Assembly: GCF_043235035.1 (NCBI RefSeq)
Contig: NZ_JAZAQF010000081.1
Coordinates: forward strand, 4,338 to 68,337
Source: CACIAM-69d sp001698445
GTDB taxonomy: Bacteria; Cyanobacteriota; Cyanobacteriia; CACIAM-69d
Reading direction: 5' to 3'
Length of the DNA: 64,000 bases
Below are positions 24,231 to 33,452 of this stretch, in pieces (position 1 is the first letter of the stretch; each line of letters opens with the position of its first letter). The notes below the pieces were generated by a model. The model was not told the DNA's origin, ran no database searches, and saw only the letters and a program-made list of their open reading frames with translations. Both the position numbers and the translations under genes were made by a program.

Positions 24231-25172
24231 TTAAACTTCCTTATGGGTGATCGAGTCCATGCTGTAGGTCAACTGATCACTCTGATAACCATTGGGTTCC
24301 ACGTGAATGGTCATGCGCACGGGATGGTAGTGCTCGCACAGGGCTGACTCCACCGCTTCCGTGATGTCGTGGGCCTGGCGCACGTCCTCCGCATCCACCA
24401 CCAAATGCATTTCCATAAAGACTTGCCGCCCCAATACTCCCCGTGAGGCTATGTCGTGGCAGTTGACCACACCCGGCACGCTCATCGCCAGGCTGTGAAT
24501 TTCTTCAGGGGGAACGGCCATGGCATCAATCAACCAAGGCAGGTTCGATCGCAGCACATCCCAGCCACTCTTGAACACCAACAGGGCCACAGGGAACGCC
24601 AGGGCCACATCCAGCCAACGCTGTCCCCACCAAACACCCAATAGCCCCCCAATCACCGTCATCGTGATCCATACGTCACCCATGGTGTGGCGAGCGTCGG
24701 CTAGCAGAATGTTGCTGTGAAGCTTTTGGCCCCAATGGCGTTCGTAGAGGGCCACCAAGATGTTGATCCCCAACACCAGTACAGTCAGCCCGATCGCCGG
24801 GCCGGAGACATTCACGGCCTCGCCCTGGCCGGTTAATCGCTCGATCGCCCCTTGCGTAATTTCAAAGCAAGCCACTCCCAAAAACGCAGCGATCCCCAGG
24901 GCCCCAAGGGCTTCGTATTTCTGGTGACCGTAGGGATGTTCCCGATCGGGGCGAGGATCGGCTAGCTGGCTGGTAACCAACCCCAGCACGTTGCTGGCAC
25001 TGTCCGTCACGCTGTGCAGGGCATCGGCCAACAGGCTCAAGGATCCGGTGGCCCAACCCACGAGGGCTTTGATCACCAACACCAAAAGATTCAGCAGCAG
25101 CGTCAGCCACAGGATATACCGAATCTTTCGCTGACGTTTATCGGGGCTAAGGAAACTGGCAGAGGCAGACAT
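24231..25172 (-). CDS. Cation diffusion facilitator family transporter
   Basis: Proton-coupled exporter of divalent metals (zinc, iron or manganese class not resolved). Six membrane helices with the two HXXXD-type metal sites, DALHSVTD in helix 2 and DARHTMGD in helix 5, then a cytoplasmic metallochaperone-like domain (LVVDAEDVRQAHDITEAVE, MTIHVEPNG). The HPYGHQKYE loop is conserved. 313 residues, start ATG 25172 (MSASASFLSPDKRQRKIRY). No metal regulator is adjacent. It is convergent with guaA. Confidence 0.92.
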   Translation of the reverse strand: MSASASFLSPDKRQRKIRYILWLTLLLNLLVLVIKALVGWATGSLSLLADALHSVTDSASNVLGLVTSQLADPRPDREHPYGHQKYEALGALGIAAFLGVACFEITQGAIERLTGQGEAVNVSGPAIGLTVLVLGINILVALYERHWGQKLHSNILLADARHTMGDVWITMTVIGGLLGVWWGQRWLDVALAFPVALLVFKSGWDVLRSNLPWLIDAMAVPPEEIHSLAMSVPGVVNCHDIASRGVLGRQVFMEMHLVVDAEDVRQAHDITEAVESALCEHYHPVRMTIHVEPNGYQSDQLTYSMDSITHKEV

Positions 25173-25204
25173 GGTGTTAGGCGGTGGTCAAGCCAAGAGA
25201 CCGC

Positions 25205-25400
25205 GAGGGAGGTTAAGAAAGGATCAATGCTTTCGAGCATTCTTTTGAGCATTAATCTTCAAAAGAATCAACATTGATCGGCATCAGCATCTATCAGGAT
25301 CAATGCTTAAAAGTATCAATACCTAAAAGCGCTAATGTGCAAAAGGATCAACACTCAAAAACATTCTCAAAAACATTAATGTGCAAAAGCATCAAGACTC
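25205..25400. repeat. Degenerate short-repeat tract
   Basis: A stretch between the CDF gene and the next gene built from loosely repeated words of the type AAAAG(C/G)ATCAA and ATTAATGTGCAAAAG, for example GATCAATGCTT at 25222 and 25300, and CTCAAAAACATT twice near 25352. Low GC relative to the surroundings. No open frame of note. Confidence 0.55.
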
Positions 25401-25727
25401 ATCAACGCCACCGGATGTATCAAGGGTGGGGCGATCGGGAGCAGATTCAGCATCCAACTTCTTCGCCCGTTGCTCTTGGAATTGTTGCCAAATGCCGGCA
25501 GACCAAAACGACACCAGGGCGATCGAAAACCAGTTCACGCGATCGTTAGAAGCGCCTAGGGCCACCGCCGGCCAAATATAGGGAGCAACGAATTGCAACA
25601 GGGCGATCGTGCCAAACAAACCCCATCCCAATTGGCCATAGCGTTGCCAAATCCAGATGCCTGCCAGGGCCGCTAGGATGGGCATCCAACCATAAAGGAA
25701 CTGCAAACCAGTATCGAGTGTTTCCAT
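25392..25727 (-). CDS. Small membrane protein of unknown function
   Basis: About 111 residues with three hydrophobic segments (LYGWMPILAALAGIWIW, LGWGLFGTIALLQFVAPYIW, WFSIALVSFWSAGIW) and a charged C-terminal tail. I do not recognise the family. ATG 25727 (METLDTGLQFLYGW) is preferred; the frame continues to 25781 into a tandem-repeat region, where the added residues (MPTNKLPNTPFF) are unremarkable. Same strand as the CDF gene, but separated from it by a repeat tract. Confidence 0.6.
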   Translation of the reverse strand: METLDTGLQFLYGWMPILAALAGIWIWQRYGQLGWGLFGTIALLQFVAPYIWPAVALGASNDRVNWFSIALVSFWSAGIWQQFQEQRAKKLDAESAPDRPTLDTSGGVDES

Positions 25728-25962
25728 GAGCCTTGTCAGTGATTGGAAAAATGGGGTGTTTGGCAACTTATTGGTTGGCAACTTATTGGTTGGTAACTAG
25801 TTCATTGTTAGCTAATTCGCCGGTAACTCATTCACAGGCGCAAATTCAGCATAAATTCAGCACAAGTTTAGTTTGAATTAACTGATTTGCCAACTGGCTG
25901 CCTTTCCGGTTAATGAATCTGGCTGACTAACTAGAAAACCAATCAAAGAATCAACCAGAAAA

Positions 25963-26748
25963 CTAGCCAGAAAACTGATAGGCAAACTGTGTTTTAGTAA
26001 TAGCCTTTGGGTCATACCAATCAGTGAGGGATTGGAGACCATCAAACAGTTTTTTGGCACGGAGGGCGCTGCGAGCGGAGAAGTTTTCTGCATCTTCTCC
26101 ATAGGCAAAGGAAAACTCAACCACGGAAGGCTGTGTTTGGCGATCGGGGTCTACGTACCAGGCGGTGAGGGCTACTTCTGCATCCTGTTTGCCAAAGTCG
26201 ATGATTGCCCCGCGTTGCACAAACTCTTTGGCAACAAACTGATTCACAACGGTCAGGGGTTTGCTGGCCGATAGCTCCAGGGAATCAACCCCCGGGAAGT
26301 TGGTGGCCAAGTCCCCGATCGTTGTCCAATTTGCCGATTCCACAACGGCACTCGTGGAGTGGGAAAACTGACTGCGGAAGGGGGGAACAATGTCCTCTTC
26401 AAATTTGGTTTCGCCCTTGAGCGTGGGGGTGGAAACATCTGCACCCCAGGCAATGTAGCGATCGGGCGATCGATACTTCAGCATCACCTTCGTGCGGGCG
26501 GGTTTGCCGGCCTTCAGTTCCACCCGACGGCGCACGATGTAGCCGGTGTTGAGCAAGTCATGTTCTGGTGTGTCCAAAAACACCACTTCCCGCTTCACCA
26601 ATTCGCTGAGTTCGCCCGTCACCTTCAGGCCCAAACCTTCTGCGAGGTTGCGCACAACTAACCAAAATCGATCGACTCCAGCCGCCCGATCGGTAAATTG
26701 ATTAGCCTGCAAAATCACTTTGTATTCACGAGATGCAACGCAAGACAT
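25963..26748 (-). CDS. CYTH-like domain protein
   Basis: About 261 residues. The N-terminus REYKVILQANQF is followed by REVVFLDTPEHDLLNTGYIVRRRVE and TKVMLKYRSPDRY, a spacing reminiscent of the CYTH/triphosphate-tunnel fold (E/K-rich first strand, YFDT-like strand, arginine-rich RRR strand, LK strand). The canonical ExExK is not intact here (EYK only), so catalysis is doubtful. The C-terminal half includes a long SELE-like region and AWYVDPDRQTQPSVVEFSF. The ATG at 26748 has AGAAGG upstream and is preferred over the TTG at 26754. Stand-alone gene; function unknown. Confidence 0.6.
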   Translation of the reverse strand: MSCVASREYKVILQANQFTDRAAGVDRFWLVVRNLAEGLGLKVTGELSELVKREVVFLDTPEHDLLNTGYIVRRRVELKAGKPARTKVMLKYRSPDRYIAWGADVSTPTLKGETKFEEDIVPPFRSQFSHSTSAVVESANWTTIGDLATNFPGVDSLELSASKPLTVVNQFVAKEFVQRGAIIDFGKQDAEVALTAWYVDPDRQTQPSVVEFSFAYGEDAENFSARSALRAKKLFDGLQSLTDWYDPKAITKTQFAYQFSG

Positions 26749-27319
26749 GGGCAAACCTTCTAGAAAGTAGTGTTCTGGGAAGGGAAAACAGTGGGAGTGA
26801 TCAGGGCCACGATGCGATCGTCAATGGGTCGATCGACTCATCAGAATCGTTACTGATCAATATTTGGGGTGGCTGAAAACACCTGAATTATCACTCAGCT
26901 TACTGCTCCTTAATCCTTCATAACCTAAATTCTTTGAAATGGAAGACTCAAGTTCATGAACTGTCACTCAGTATTGCTCCAGCTATTGCTCCAGCCATTG
27001 CTCCATAACTGCCAATCATTGCCGTTTGCTAGCGACCATGATTGCGAGTTATTCGTGATAGCAACATTGCAAGTGGAAATTTATAGGAAACCATCCCCGA
27101 TCTCAACACTTTGACGAAATCGGCCGATATGTTTTGGTCCATGGCAAGCGGTGATGCGATCGCCTAGATGGCATCATGATCAGCCAATGATCAGCCAATG
27201 AATCGGCCATCACAGACTAATGGCTAGCGCATTAATCACCAATCATTTGCTAATGACTGACCTGTCAATGAGCTGTTAATCATTTACCAATGGCAAACAA
27301 GCTGGTTGGCCATTAATTG
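26749..27319. other. Intergenic region with short repeats
   Basis: About 570 bp between two minus-strand genes. No gene is evident. It holds imperfect repeats: ATTGCTCCAG(C/T) about three times near 26,975-27,003, and GATCAGCCAAT twice near 27,178-27,200. The last 140 bases are AT-rich with repeated CATTTGCTAATGACTG-like words. Confidence 0.4.
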
Positions 27320-30300
27320 CTAATTACTGAAAATAGATATGGCCTCGGCCTCGTCTGTTTCGCTTTGAGATTTGGGCTTACGACCTAAGAGCCAATAGGT
27401 GGTCATCATGCCGCGTCCTTTGACTTCTAGTTCACCGCGCGGCTCTAAGAGGAATTCTTGGCGCAAAATTTCGTAAACCGCTTCGGTGACCTGAATTTTG
27501 CCGGGTTCCCCCTGGGTTTCCATGCGGCTAGCCACATTTACGGTGTCGCCCCACAGGTCGTAGGCAAATTTCTTGATGCCAATCACTCCGGCCACCACGG
27601 ATCCGGTGTTGATCCCAATCCGAATTTGGAAAGGCTTGCCACTGGGGGTGGTGAATTTGGAAATGGCCGCTTGCATGTCCAAGGCCAGTTGGGCCACGGC
27701 GTGCACATGGTCGGGTTTGGGGACGGGCAAACCGCCCACGGCCATATACTCATCCCCGACGGTTTTAATTTTTTCGAGGTCGTGGTTTTCGGCCAGTTGG
27801 TCAAAGGTGGAGAAGATTTGATTGAGGAGGTTCACCAGCTCGATCGGGCGCATTTGGGCAGAGACGGGCGTGAAACCAACCAAATCGGCGAACAGAATTG
27901 TTGCTTCGGCATATTGTTCCGCCAAGGATCCTTCGCCCTGTTTGAGGCGCTCGGCGATCGCCTTGGGCAAAATGTTCAGCAACAGGCGATCGGACTTTTC
28001 TTGCTCCATCACCAGGGCTTCTTCCGCCTGTTTGCGCTCGGTGATGTTTTGAATCGTGCCTTCGTAATACAGCAGTCGCCCATCTCCATCGAATACCGTG
28101 CGGGCATTTTCGGAAACCCAAAAGGTATCGCCATCGCGATCGAACACTTGCGACTCAAAGTTATAGATCGTGCCTCGATCGGCAATGACCGTGAGGAAGC
28201 TGTCCCATCGTTCTGGATCCACATAGAACCGGCGGGTGCGGTTTAAGCCTAAGGAGCCGAGCATTTCCTCGATCGAGTCAAAGCCAAACATCTTGGCCAA
28301 GGATTGGTTACCCCCCAAAAACTGACCATTGGGGGCGCACTGAAAAATCCCTTCCACCGCGTTTTCCACAATGCTGCGGTAGTTTTCTTCGGCCCGTTGC
28401 AAGGCCTCTTCCATTTGCTTGCGATCGGTCACATCCCGGGCCATCGCCAAGAAAATTTTCTGGCCTTGGGATTCGCGCATTCCCACCCGGGTTTCCACGG
28501 GCAAGGTACGGCCGCTCTTGCAGCGATACATACCTTCCACGGTTACGGGTTGCCCCGGTTTCATCATGGCCCAGATTCGATCGTGCTGATCCAAGGAAGC
28601 CAGGGTGTCGATCGCCCGCACATTCATTTGCAGCAACTCCGCCTTGGAGTAGCCCAACACGGTGCAAACCTGTTGGTTTGCATCCAGAATTTGCCCATGC
28701 ACGTCATGCACCAACATCAGATCGCCGCTGGCCTGTTCCGTCAGCATTCGGAATTGGGCTTGGCTTTCGCTGAGGGCCTGCTCCGCCTGTTTGCGCTGAG
28801 TGATGTTGTCCGTAATGCAAAGCAGATAGGCCACGCCTCCGTTGGGATCAAACAGCGGCACTTTCACCGTGCGCAACACTAGGGATTCATTGGGCCCGGT
28901 CACCTGCTCTTCGGGAATTTCCAGCTCGCGCCGCTCTTCTACGGCCTGCACGTCCTGTTCCAGGATGGTGGTGGCTCGCTTAATGGGAAACAAATCATCG
29001 GCGTTTTTGCCCAAGGCCCGATCGCGCGGAATACCGAAGAGCTTTTCACTGGCTCGATTCCAGAGCACAAACCGGAAATCCTGCCGCACATCCTTGACAT
29101 AAACCGCCAACGGGATATGTTCAATGATGCCGTCGATGAAGCGCTTGGCCCGCAGCACCTCGGCAATCAGCCGCTTGCGCTCGGTGATGTCTCGAATTGC
29201 CAGAACGGCACTGGTTTGGTTGTGGTTGGGTGCGCCGTCAGGATCCGGCAGCGTCACATTAGACCAAGCAATTTCCAGGGAATAGCGATCGCCCGCTGAG
29301 TTGTGAAATTCGTAAGCCGTGTTGCCCGAGCCGATTTCCAACGCCCGGGTGACCGGATGCAGAGGCGTAGGCAGTTGTTTGCCACGATGGATCAGAGGCA
29401 AGCAGTCGATTAAATCTTGGCCAATGACTTGCTCATGGGACTGTTGGACTAACCGCTCAAAGGCAGGATTACACCATTGCACCTTGCCCGCTGGATCCGT
29501 CCAAACGAGGGCATCGCGCACGGAGCCAAGAACCGTTTCCAGCTTCTCTAGGGTCGATCGCAACTCATCGCGGGACACCTCCAACAGCGCCAAGGCCCGC
29601 CGCCGCTCCATTTCCTCCAGGCGCTGTTGGGAATAGCGCAGGTCTTCCTCTAGGCCTTTGTAGTCCGTGATGTCATGGACCACCAACAGGGCGCATTCCA
29701 TCCCGTGGAGATAGAGCAACTCCGCCGACAGCAGCACCGTGCGGATATCTCGGCCCTTGGTGCGCACTGGAATTTCCTGGTTGCGGATGCTGCTGCCCCG
29801 TTGCAGGGCCTGCATGACGGCTAGGCGATCTTCCGCCCGCAGCCAGATGTTGAATTCCATGCTGGCAAAGCCCATCATTTCCTCGAAGCTATAGCCAAAA
29901 ATGTCGAGGAAACTGTCGTTGAAGTCCAAAACGCAACTGTTATCCAGTTGCATCAGACAAATGCCACTGGGGCTGGCGTAAAAGATTTTAGAAAACTTGG
30001 TTTCGGAAAGGCTGAGGGCACTGGTGCGTTCGCGGATGCGTTCTTGAAGGGTGTCCCGATCGCGCTCAAAGGCCGCCATGGCCGCCCGCAACTCCCGCAT
30101 CATCAGCCGCACTTGGCGGGCAGCTTCATCTAGCTCTCGCAGACCCGTGGGTTCAATGGGCCCCGTAATGTGACCGCTGGCCATGGTTTGGGCCGTTTGG
30201 GCAAACCGGGCCAGGGGTTGCTCAATCAGCCGCAACAACAACCAGGCCACACCCAGGGCACAGCCCACGGAAAGGAAGAGCACAGCGACGGTGAGGGCAT

Positions 30301-31303
30301 TGCTGCCCGGATCGCTGAGGCTATCGATCGGGGCGGCCACCAACACCACCCAGTTAGGTAAATTCGGATTCTTCAGGGGTTGGGCCCAAAGGCGATAGGT
30401 TTGGTTGCCCAGACGAATTGTGGTCGATCGCTCCCCATCCCATTGTTCTAAGGGGCCGCTAGCCTGCTGCCAACGCTCCAACAACAGGGGCCAGCGATCA
30501 CGGGCTGGCGGTTGACCGGCCTGGGTCGATCGCTCACTCAGGGCCAACAGTTGCCCCGATCGATCCACCACCGCCACATCCACATCCCCCAACTGGGCCA
30601 GTTCCACCCCCAACGGTTGCAAAGACACCGCCGACACCGACACCCCCAAGCGCCGGCCATCGGCTCCCACCACCGGCTCCGCGATCGCTGCGATCGGGGT
30701 TGCCGTCTGCTCGCTCAGGGGCCACAGAAACCAAGTGGGCCGGCCCGCCAAGGTGGCTGCCCGAAACCAAGCCTCCCGCTCGATCGCAAAATCGCCCTGG
30801 CTGCGCAGCAGACCCGATCGATCCCCTTGGCTATTGGTGTTGTAAATCGCCAGTCCTTGATTCGGCTTCGGCGGCACAGCCCACAGCAGCAAAGATCCCG
30901 TGTCTGTGCGCTCCACCGCCGTCAGGGCCCCATTGTCTCGGCCAAAAGCCGCAAATCGCAAGGCTCGCGATCGCTGGGACTGTTGCCACAGCCAACGCTC
31001 CAGGTCTTGGGGACTTTGGGCCCACTGGCCCCAGCGGGCCCCATCACCCAAGGATTGATTAAGCTGAATTGCACCCTGCAAGTGGCTCACCAGTCGATCG
31101 CTAGCCCGGGCCCCCAACACCTGCTGCCATCGTTGGGCCGTGCGATCGCTCAAATCGCGCACCTGCCAGCCATAGATTCCCTGGCTAATCACCAACGCCA
31201 CCCCCACCGGCAGCACCACCCCCAACCCCAACAGCCAACGCAACGACAGCCGCCTTGGGCTGCCGCTGATGCCATCGCCTGTCTGTCCTCCCACCAAACC
31301 CAT
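27320..31303 (-). CDS. Multi-PAS, HAMP-linked class III adenylate cyclase
   Basis: A 1,327-residue membrane-bound sensory cyclase making cAMP. N-terminal transmembrane helix, a roughly 290-residue extracytoplasmic sensor (Cache-like), a second helix (LTVAVLFLSVGCALGVAWLL), a HAMP linker, then about five PAS/PAC units (recurring ITERKQAE or ITDNITQRKQAE ends), and a class III cyclase domain. Metal Asp in ILFADLVGF and KTVGDEY; substrate-specifying Lys in LEKIKTVGD and Asp in FAYDLWGD, the adenylyl-cyclase pair; VNVASRME carries the transition-state residues. ATG 31303 with AAAGGAAC upstream is preferred over the TTG at 31333. It lies downstream of prk, separated by a terminator. Confidence 0.93.
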   Translation of the reverse strand: MGLVGGQTGDGISGSPRRLSLRWLLGLGVVLPVGVALVISQGIYGWQVRDLSDRTAQRWQQVLGARASDRLVSHLQGAIQLNQSLGDGARWGQWAQSPQDLERWLWQQSQRSRALRFAAFGRDNGALTAVERTDTGSLLLWAVPPKPNQGLAIYNTNSQGDRSGLLRSQGDFAIEREAWFRAATLAGRPTWFLWPLSEQTATPIAAIAEPVVGADGRRLGVSVSAVSLQPLGVELAQLGDVDVAVVDRSGQLLALSERSTQAGQPPARDRWPLLLERWQQASGPLEQWDGERSTTIRLGNQTYRLWAQPLKNPNLPNWVVLVAAPIDSLSDPGSNALTVAVLFLSVGCALGVAWLLLRLIEQPLARFAQTAQTMASGHITGPIEPTGLRELDEAARQVRLMMRELRAAMAAFERDRDTLQERIRERTSALSLSETKFSKIFYASPSGICLMQLDNSCVLDFNDSFLDIFGYSFEEMMGFASMEFNIWLRAEDRLAVMQALQRGSSIRNQEIPVRTKGRDIRTVLLSAELLYLHGMECALLVVHDITDYKGLEEDLRYSQQRLEEMERRRALALLEVSRDELRSTLEKLETVLGSVRDALVWTDPAGKVQWCNPAFERLVQQSHEQVIGQDLIDCLPLIHRGKQLPTPLHPVTRALEIGSGNTAYEFHNSAGDRYSLEIAWSNVTLPDPDGAPNHNQTSAVLAIRDITERKRLIAEVLRAKRFIDGIIEHIPLAVYVKDVRQDFRFVLWNRASEKLFGIPRDRALGKNADDLFPIKRATTILEQDVQAVEERRELEIPEEQVTGPNESLVLRTVKVPLFDPNGGVAYLLCITDNITQRKQAEQALSESQAQFRMLTEQASGDLMLVHDVHGQILDANQQVCTVLGYSKAELLQMNVRAIDTLASLDQHDRIWAMMKPGQPVTVEGMYRCKSGRTLPVETRVGMRESQGQKIFLAMARDVTDRKQMEEALQRAEENYRSIVENAVEGIFQCAPNGQFLGGNQSLAKMFGFDSIEEMLGSLGLNRTRRFYVDPERWDSFLTVIADRGTIYNFESQVFDRDGDTFWVSENARTVFDGDGRLLYYEGTIQNITERKQAEEALVMEQEKSDRLLLNILPKAIAERLKQGEGSLAEQYAEATILFADLVGFTPVSAQMRPIELVNLLNQIFSTFDQLAENHDLEKIKTVGDEYMAVGGLPVPKPDHVHAVAQLALDMQAAISKFTTPSGKPFQIRIGINTGSVVAGVIGIKKFAYDLWGDTVNVASRMETQGEPGKIQVTEAVYEILRQEFLLEPRGELEVKGRGMMTTYWLLGRKPKSQSETDEAEAISIFSN

Positions 31304-31656
31304 TCGCTTTGTTCCTTTGTGGCCGTTGGGCAACCCGATCGCTCAGCCCCCAACCCCTTTTATCAGGCTTTGGTCAGCCCATCAGCCTCGCTGCGTCCAG
31401 TTTGTCCTACGCTCATGTCCTAGCTTAATCAACAAAATCATCAATCCAATATCACCATCTCGATCGTCACCCCGATCGACAAAAAAGGAGGATGTCCCCA
31501 TGGAACATCCCCACCATTATCTTCAAATTGTTTCAAATCCCCGGGCTTCAATGGAAAGGATCCAGAAATTGAATTCCCAAACCAGCTTAGATCCGGGTTT
31601 CTATCTGCTCCCTAAACCTAGTCTCGAACCAACTTCGACGCTAGGACTCAGAACCC
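31304..31656. other. Region between the adenylate cyclase gene and prk
   Basis: About 350 bp. It contains the prk terminator at 31481-31512 and presumably the cyclase promoter. A plus-strand open frame spanning 31269-31991 runs into prk antisense and is not counted. Confidence 0.5.
31481..31512 (-). terminator. Rho-independent terminator of prk
   Basis: On the minus strand a GGATGT/ACATCC stem (with further G-C pairs beyond mismatches) is followed directly by CCTTTTTT. It is about 145 bases downstream of the prk stop codon. Confidence 0.75.
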
Positions 31657-32658
31657 TTACAGGCCCACACCCACCAGCGTTTTTTGGGTCAGACGCTCAT
31701 AGGCCGCCCGCATCTTCAGACCCGTCAGCACTTGGAACAGACCCGAACCATTGTTCGAACCGGGATAGTCACGGTGCTTCAGCAACAGTTCCGTCATCTC
31801 GCCGTAGTACTTCGCAGACGTGTTGCTCAGGTGGCTTTCCACGTAAATCATCTCTTCGAGATTCTCAAACTGACCATCCACTTCCAGCACCGAAACTTGG
31901 TTGCCGTAGTAAGTATCAGGCCCATAGAACAGCTTCATGCCGGGGTAAGAGCAGGTCAGCTTGCGGCCACAGGGAGTCCAGTGGATCGTAGAGCCTTCAT
32001 CGAACAGATACACCGGCTCGAATCCTTCAACACCCGTGCGTTGCATCATCCGCACGCGCAGGATCTTGCGCTCTTCGTCATTGGCAATCAACTGCGTCGG
32101 CAGAATTTGCAGCACCACATCGGCGTGGGTCTTTTGCGGGTCAATGTAAGCTTCAAAGTCCGGACGACGGGCCTCGATCGCGGTCAGCACATCCTCATAG
32201 GTGTGACCCCGTTCAGCCATGTCGCGTTGAATCTTCCAAGCGATTTTCACCTCATCGCTGATATCGAGGTAGACGCTAAAGTCCAACAGACTGCGAACGC
32301 GCTCGTCATAGAGTGGGTGCAAGCCCTCAATCACCACAATGTGGTTGGGGTGTACCACTTCCGGCGGATCGATCAGGCCGGTTTCGTGGTTGTAGATGGG
32401 CTTATTGATGGTTTCGCCATTCTTAAGGGCTTTGATCTGCTCATACATCAGATCAAAGTTATTGGCTCTCGGATCCAGAGCCGTCACACCCGCTTCCTTA
32501 CGTTGCTTGCGGTCTAGACTGTGGTAATCGTCCAGACAGATCACGGTCATTAACTCTGCGCCGAACAAGTCTTCTAGGCGACGCAAAAAGGTCGATTTAC
32601 CGCACCCGGAATCGCCGGCCACACCAATTAAGACGACGCGATCTGGCTTGCTGGTCAT
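31657..32658 (-). CDS. prk: Phosphoribulokinase
   Basis: Makes ribulose 1,5-bisphosphate from ribulose 5-phosphate and ATP in the Calvin cycle. P-loop GDSGCGKSTF with Cys19 and Cys41 (VICLDDYHSLDR), the pair that forms the regulatory disulfide under thioredoxin/CP12 control in oxygenic phototrophs; a second cysteine pair lies in PCGRKLTCSYPG. 333 residues, full length. ATG 32658 has GAGG about eight bases upstream. A terminator follows at 31481-31512, so it is probably monocistronic. Confidence 0.97.
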   Translation of the reverse strand: MTSKPDRVVLIGVAGDSGCGKSTFLRRLEDLFGAELMTVICLDDYHSLDRKQRKEAGVTALDPRANNFDLMYEQIKALKNGETINKPIYNHETGLIDPPEVVHPNHIVVIEGLHPLYDERVRSLLDFSVYLDISDEVKIAWKIQRDMAERGHTYEDVLTAIEARRPDFEAYIDPQKTHADVVLQILPTQLIANDEERKILRVRMMQRTGVEGFEPVYLFDEGSTIHWTPCGRKLTCSYPGMKLFYGPDTYYGNQVSVLEVDGQFENLEEMIYVESHLSNTSAKYYGEMTELLLKHRDYPGSNNGSGLFQVLTGLKMRAAYERLTQKTLVGVGL

Positions 32659-33207
32659 AAGTTTCCTCTATATCACTAGACACTTTGGCTGGGATGTGTG
32701 GCGTGTTCGGCAGCGAACAGCGCCTAAGAAAATCCCTGCAATTATCGCAGTCAATTGATGCACGATCAAAGCGACTCGATCAAAATCATGCACTACATCG
32801 GGTCTGCGCTCTATTTGGCATGAACTACAGTGGCATGAATTGCACCGAGAACCGTTGCTTTGGGAAATGAATCGACAATTGATGATCTCCAAAGGAGAGG
32901 GCAGCAAGTGCTGATTCGAGACCCCAATGAAGCGGTCATTGACCTGTCGCGATCGCCGCAATCAGCGATGTGCAGGGCCGGGGCCGATCGAGCGTTTCGT
33001 CAATCGCTGGGTTACCGTTGCGAAGTTACCGTTGCGAAATTACGAAACAGTGATCGATCACCAACGCATTACCGGAAGCAGGCTACCAGGAGATTGGTTA
33101 CCCACGAACTGCTGGAAACCAGCACTCCCCAAGCAACTTCCGCAAGCGTTAACCGCAACGTTGCGATCGCACAAGTTGTTTAACGAGCACGTTGTCTAAA
33201 ATTAATA

Positions 33208-33235
33208 GTTCGTTAAGTATTTTTACTAAGCGAAC
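33208..33235. promoter_or_regulatory. Imperfect hairpin upstream of petH
   Basis: GTTCGTTAAGT and ACTAAGCGAAC flank a T-rich loop, pairing except for one A-A mismatch and one wobble. It lies about 220 bases upstream of the petH start; role unknown. Confidence 0.3.
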
Positions 33236-33246
33236 CGTCAGTAGCG

Positions 33247-33259
33247 TATCAGACTGATA
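33247..33259. promoter_or_regulatory. 13-bp dyad TATCAG-A-CTGATA upstream of petH
   Basis: A perfect inverted repeat of 6 bp around one central base, about 195 bases upstream of petH. Could be a regulator half-site pair; no family match is claimed. Confidence 0.25.
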
Positions 33260-33452
33260 TCGTTCGTGCAAGTTTAGGTTAATGGGGGTCTTGCCTGGCC
33301 GATCGCCCCATTCCTTACCTGGCCACCGAGCTGTCATTGCCCCTGCAAGCGCAACCGTTTCTCGAATCCCAGCGAAGGCCTTGCATCAGAGGGGCTAAAA
33401 TCTTTGCAGATCGAAACCCACTCCTAAACGTTGATTAGAGTCATAGCAAGTC

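Larger units (their letters stand above)
32659..33452. other. Divergent promoter region of prk and petH
   Basis: About 790 bp without a convincing gene; two overlapping plus-strand frames (32860-33199) lack motifs. It contains a repeated GTTACCGTTGCGAA (about 33,011-33,038), an imperfect hairpin at 33208-33235, and a perfect 13-bp dyad at 33247. Light and redox control of both genes would act here. Confidence 0.5.

Noticed and set aside
31269..31991. A 240-codon plus-strand frame near prk
   Set aside because: It overlaps the cyclase start and prk on the opposite strand, is Pro/Ser-rich without motifs, and spans the prk terminator.
32860..33199. Two overlapping plus-strand frames between prk and petH
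   Set aside because: Neither has a ribosome-binding site or known motif, and the two alternative frames overlap across a control region with repeats.
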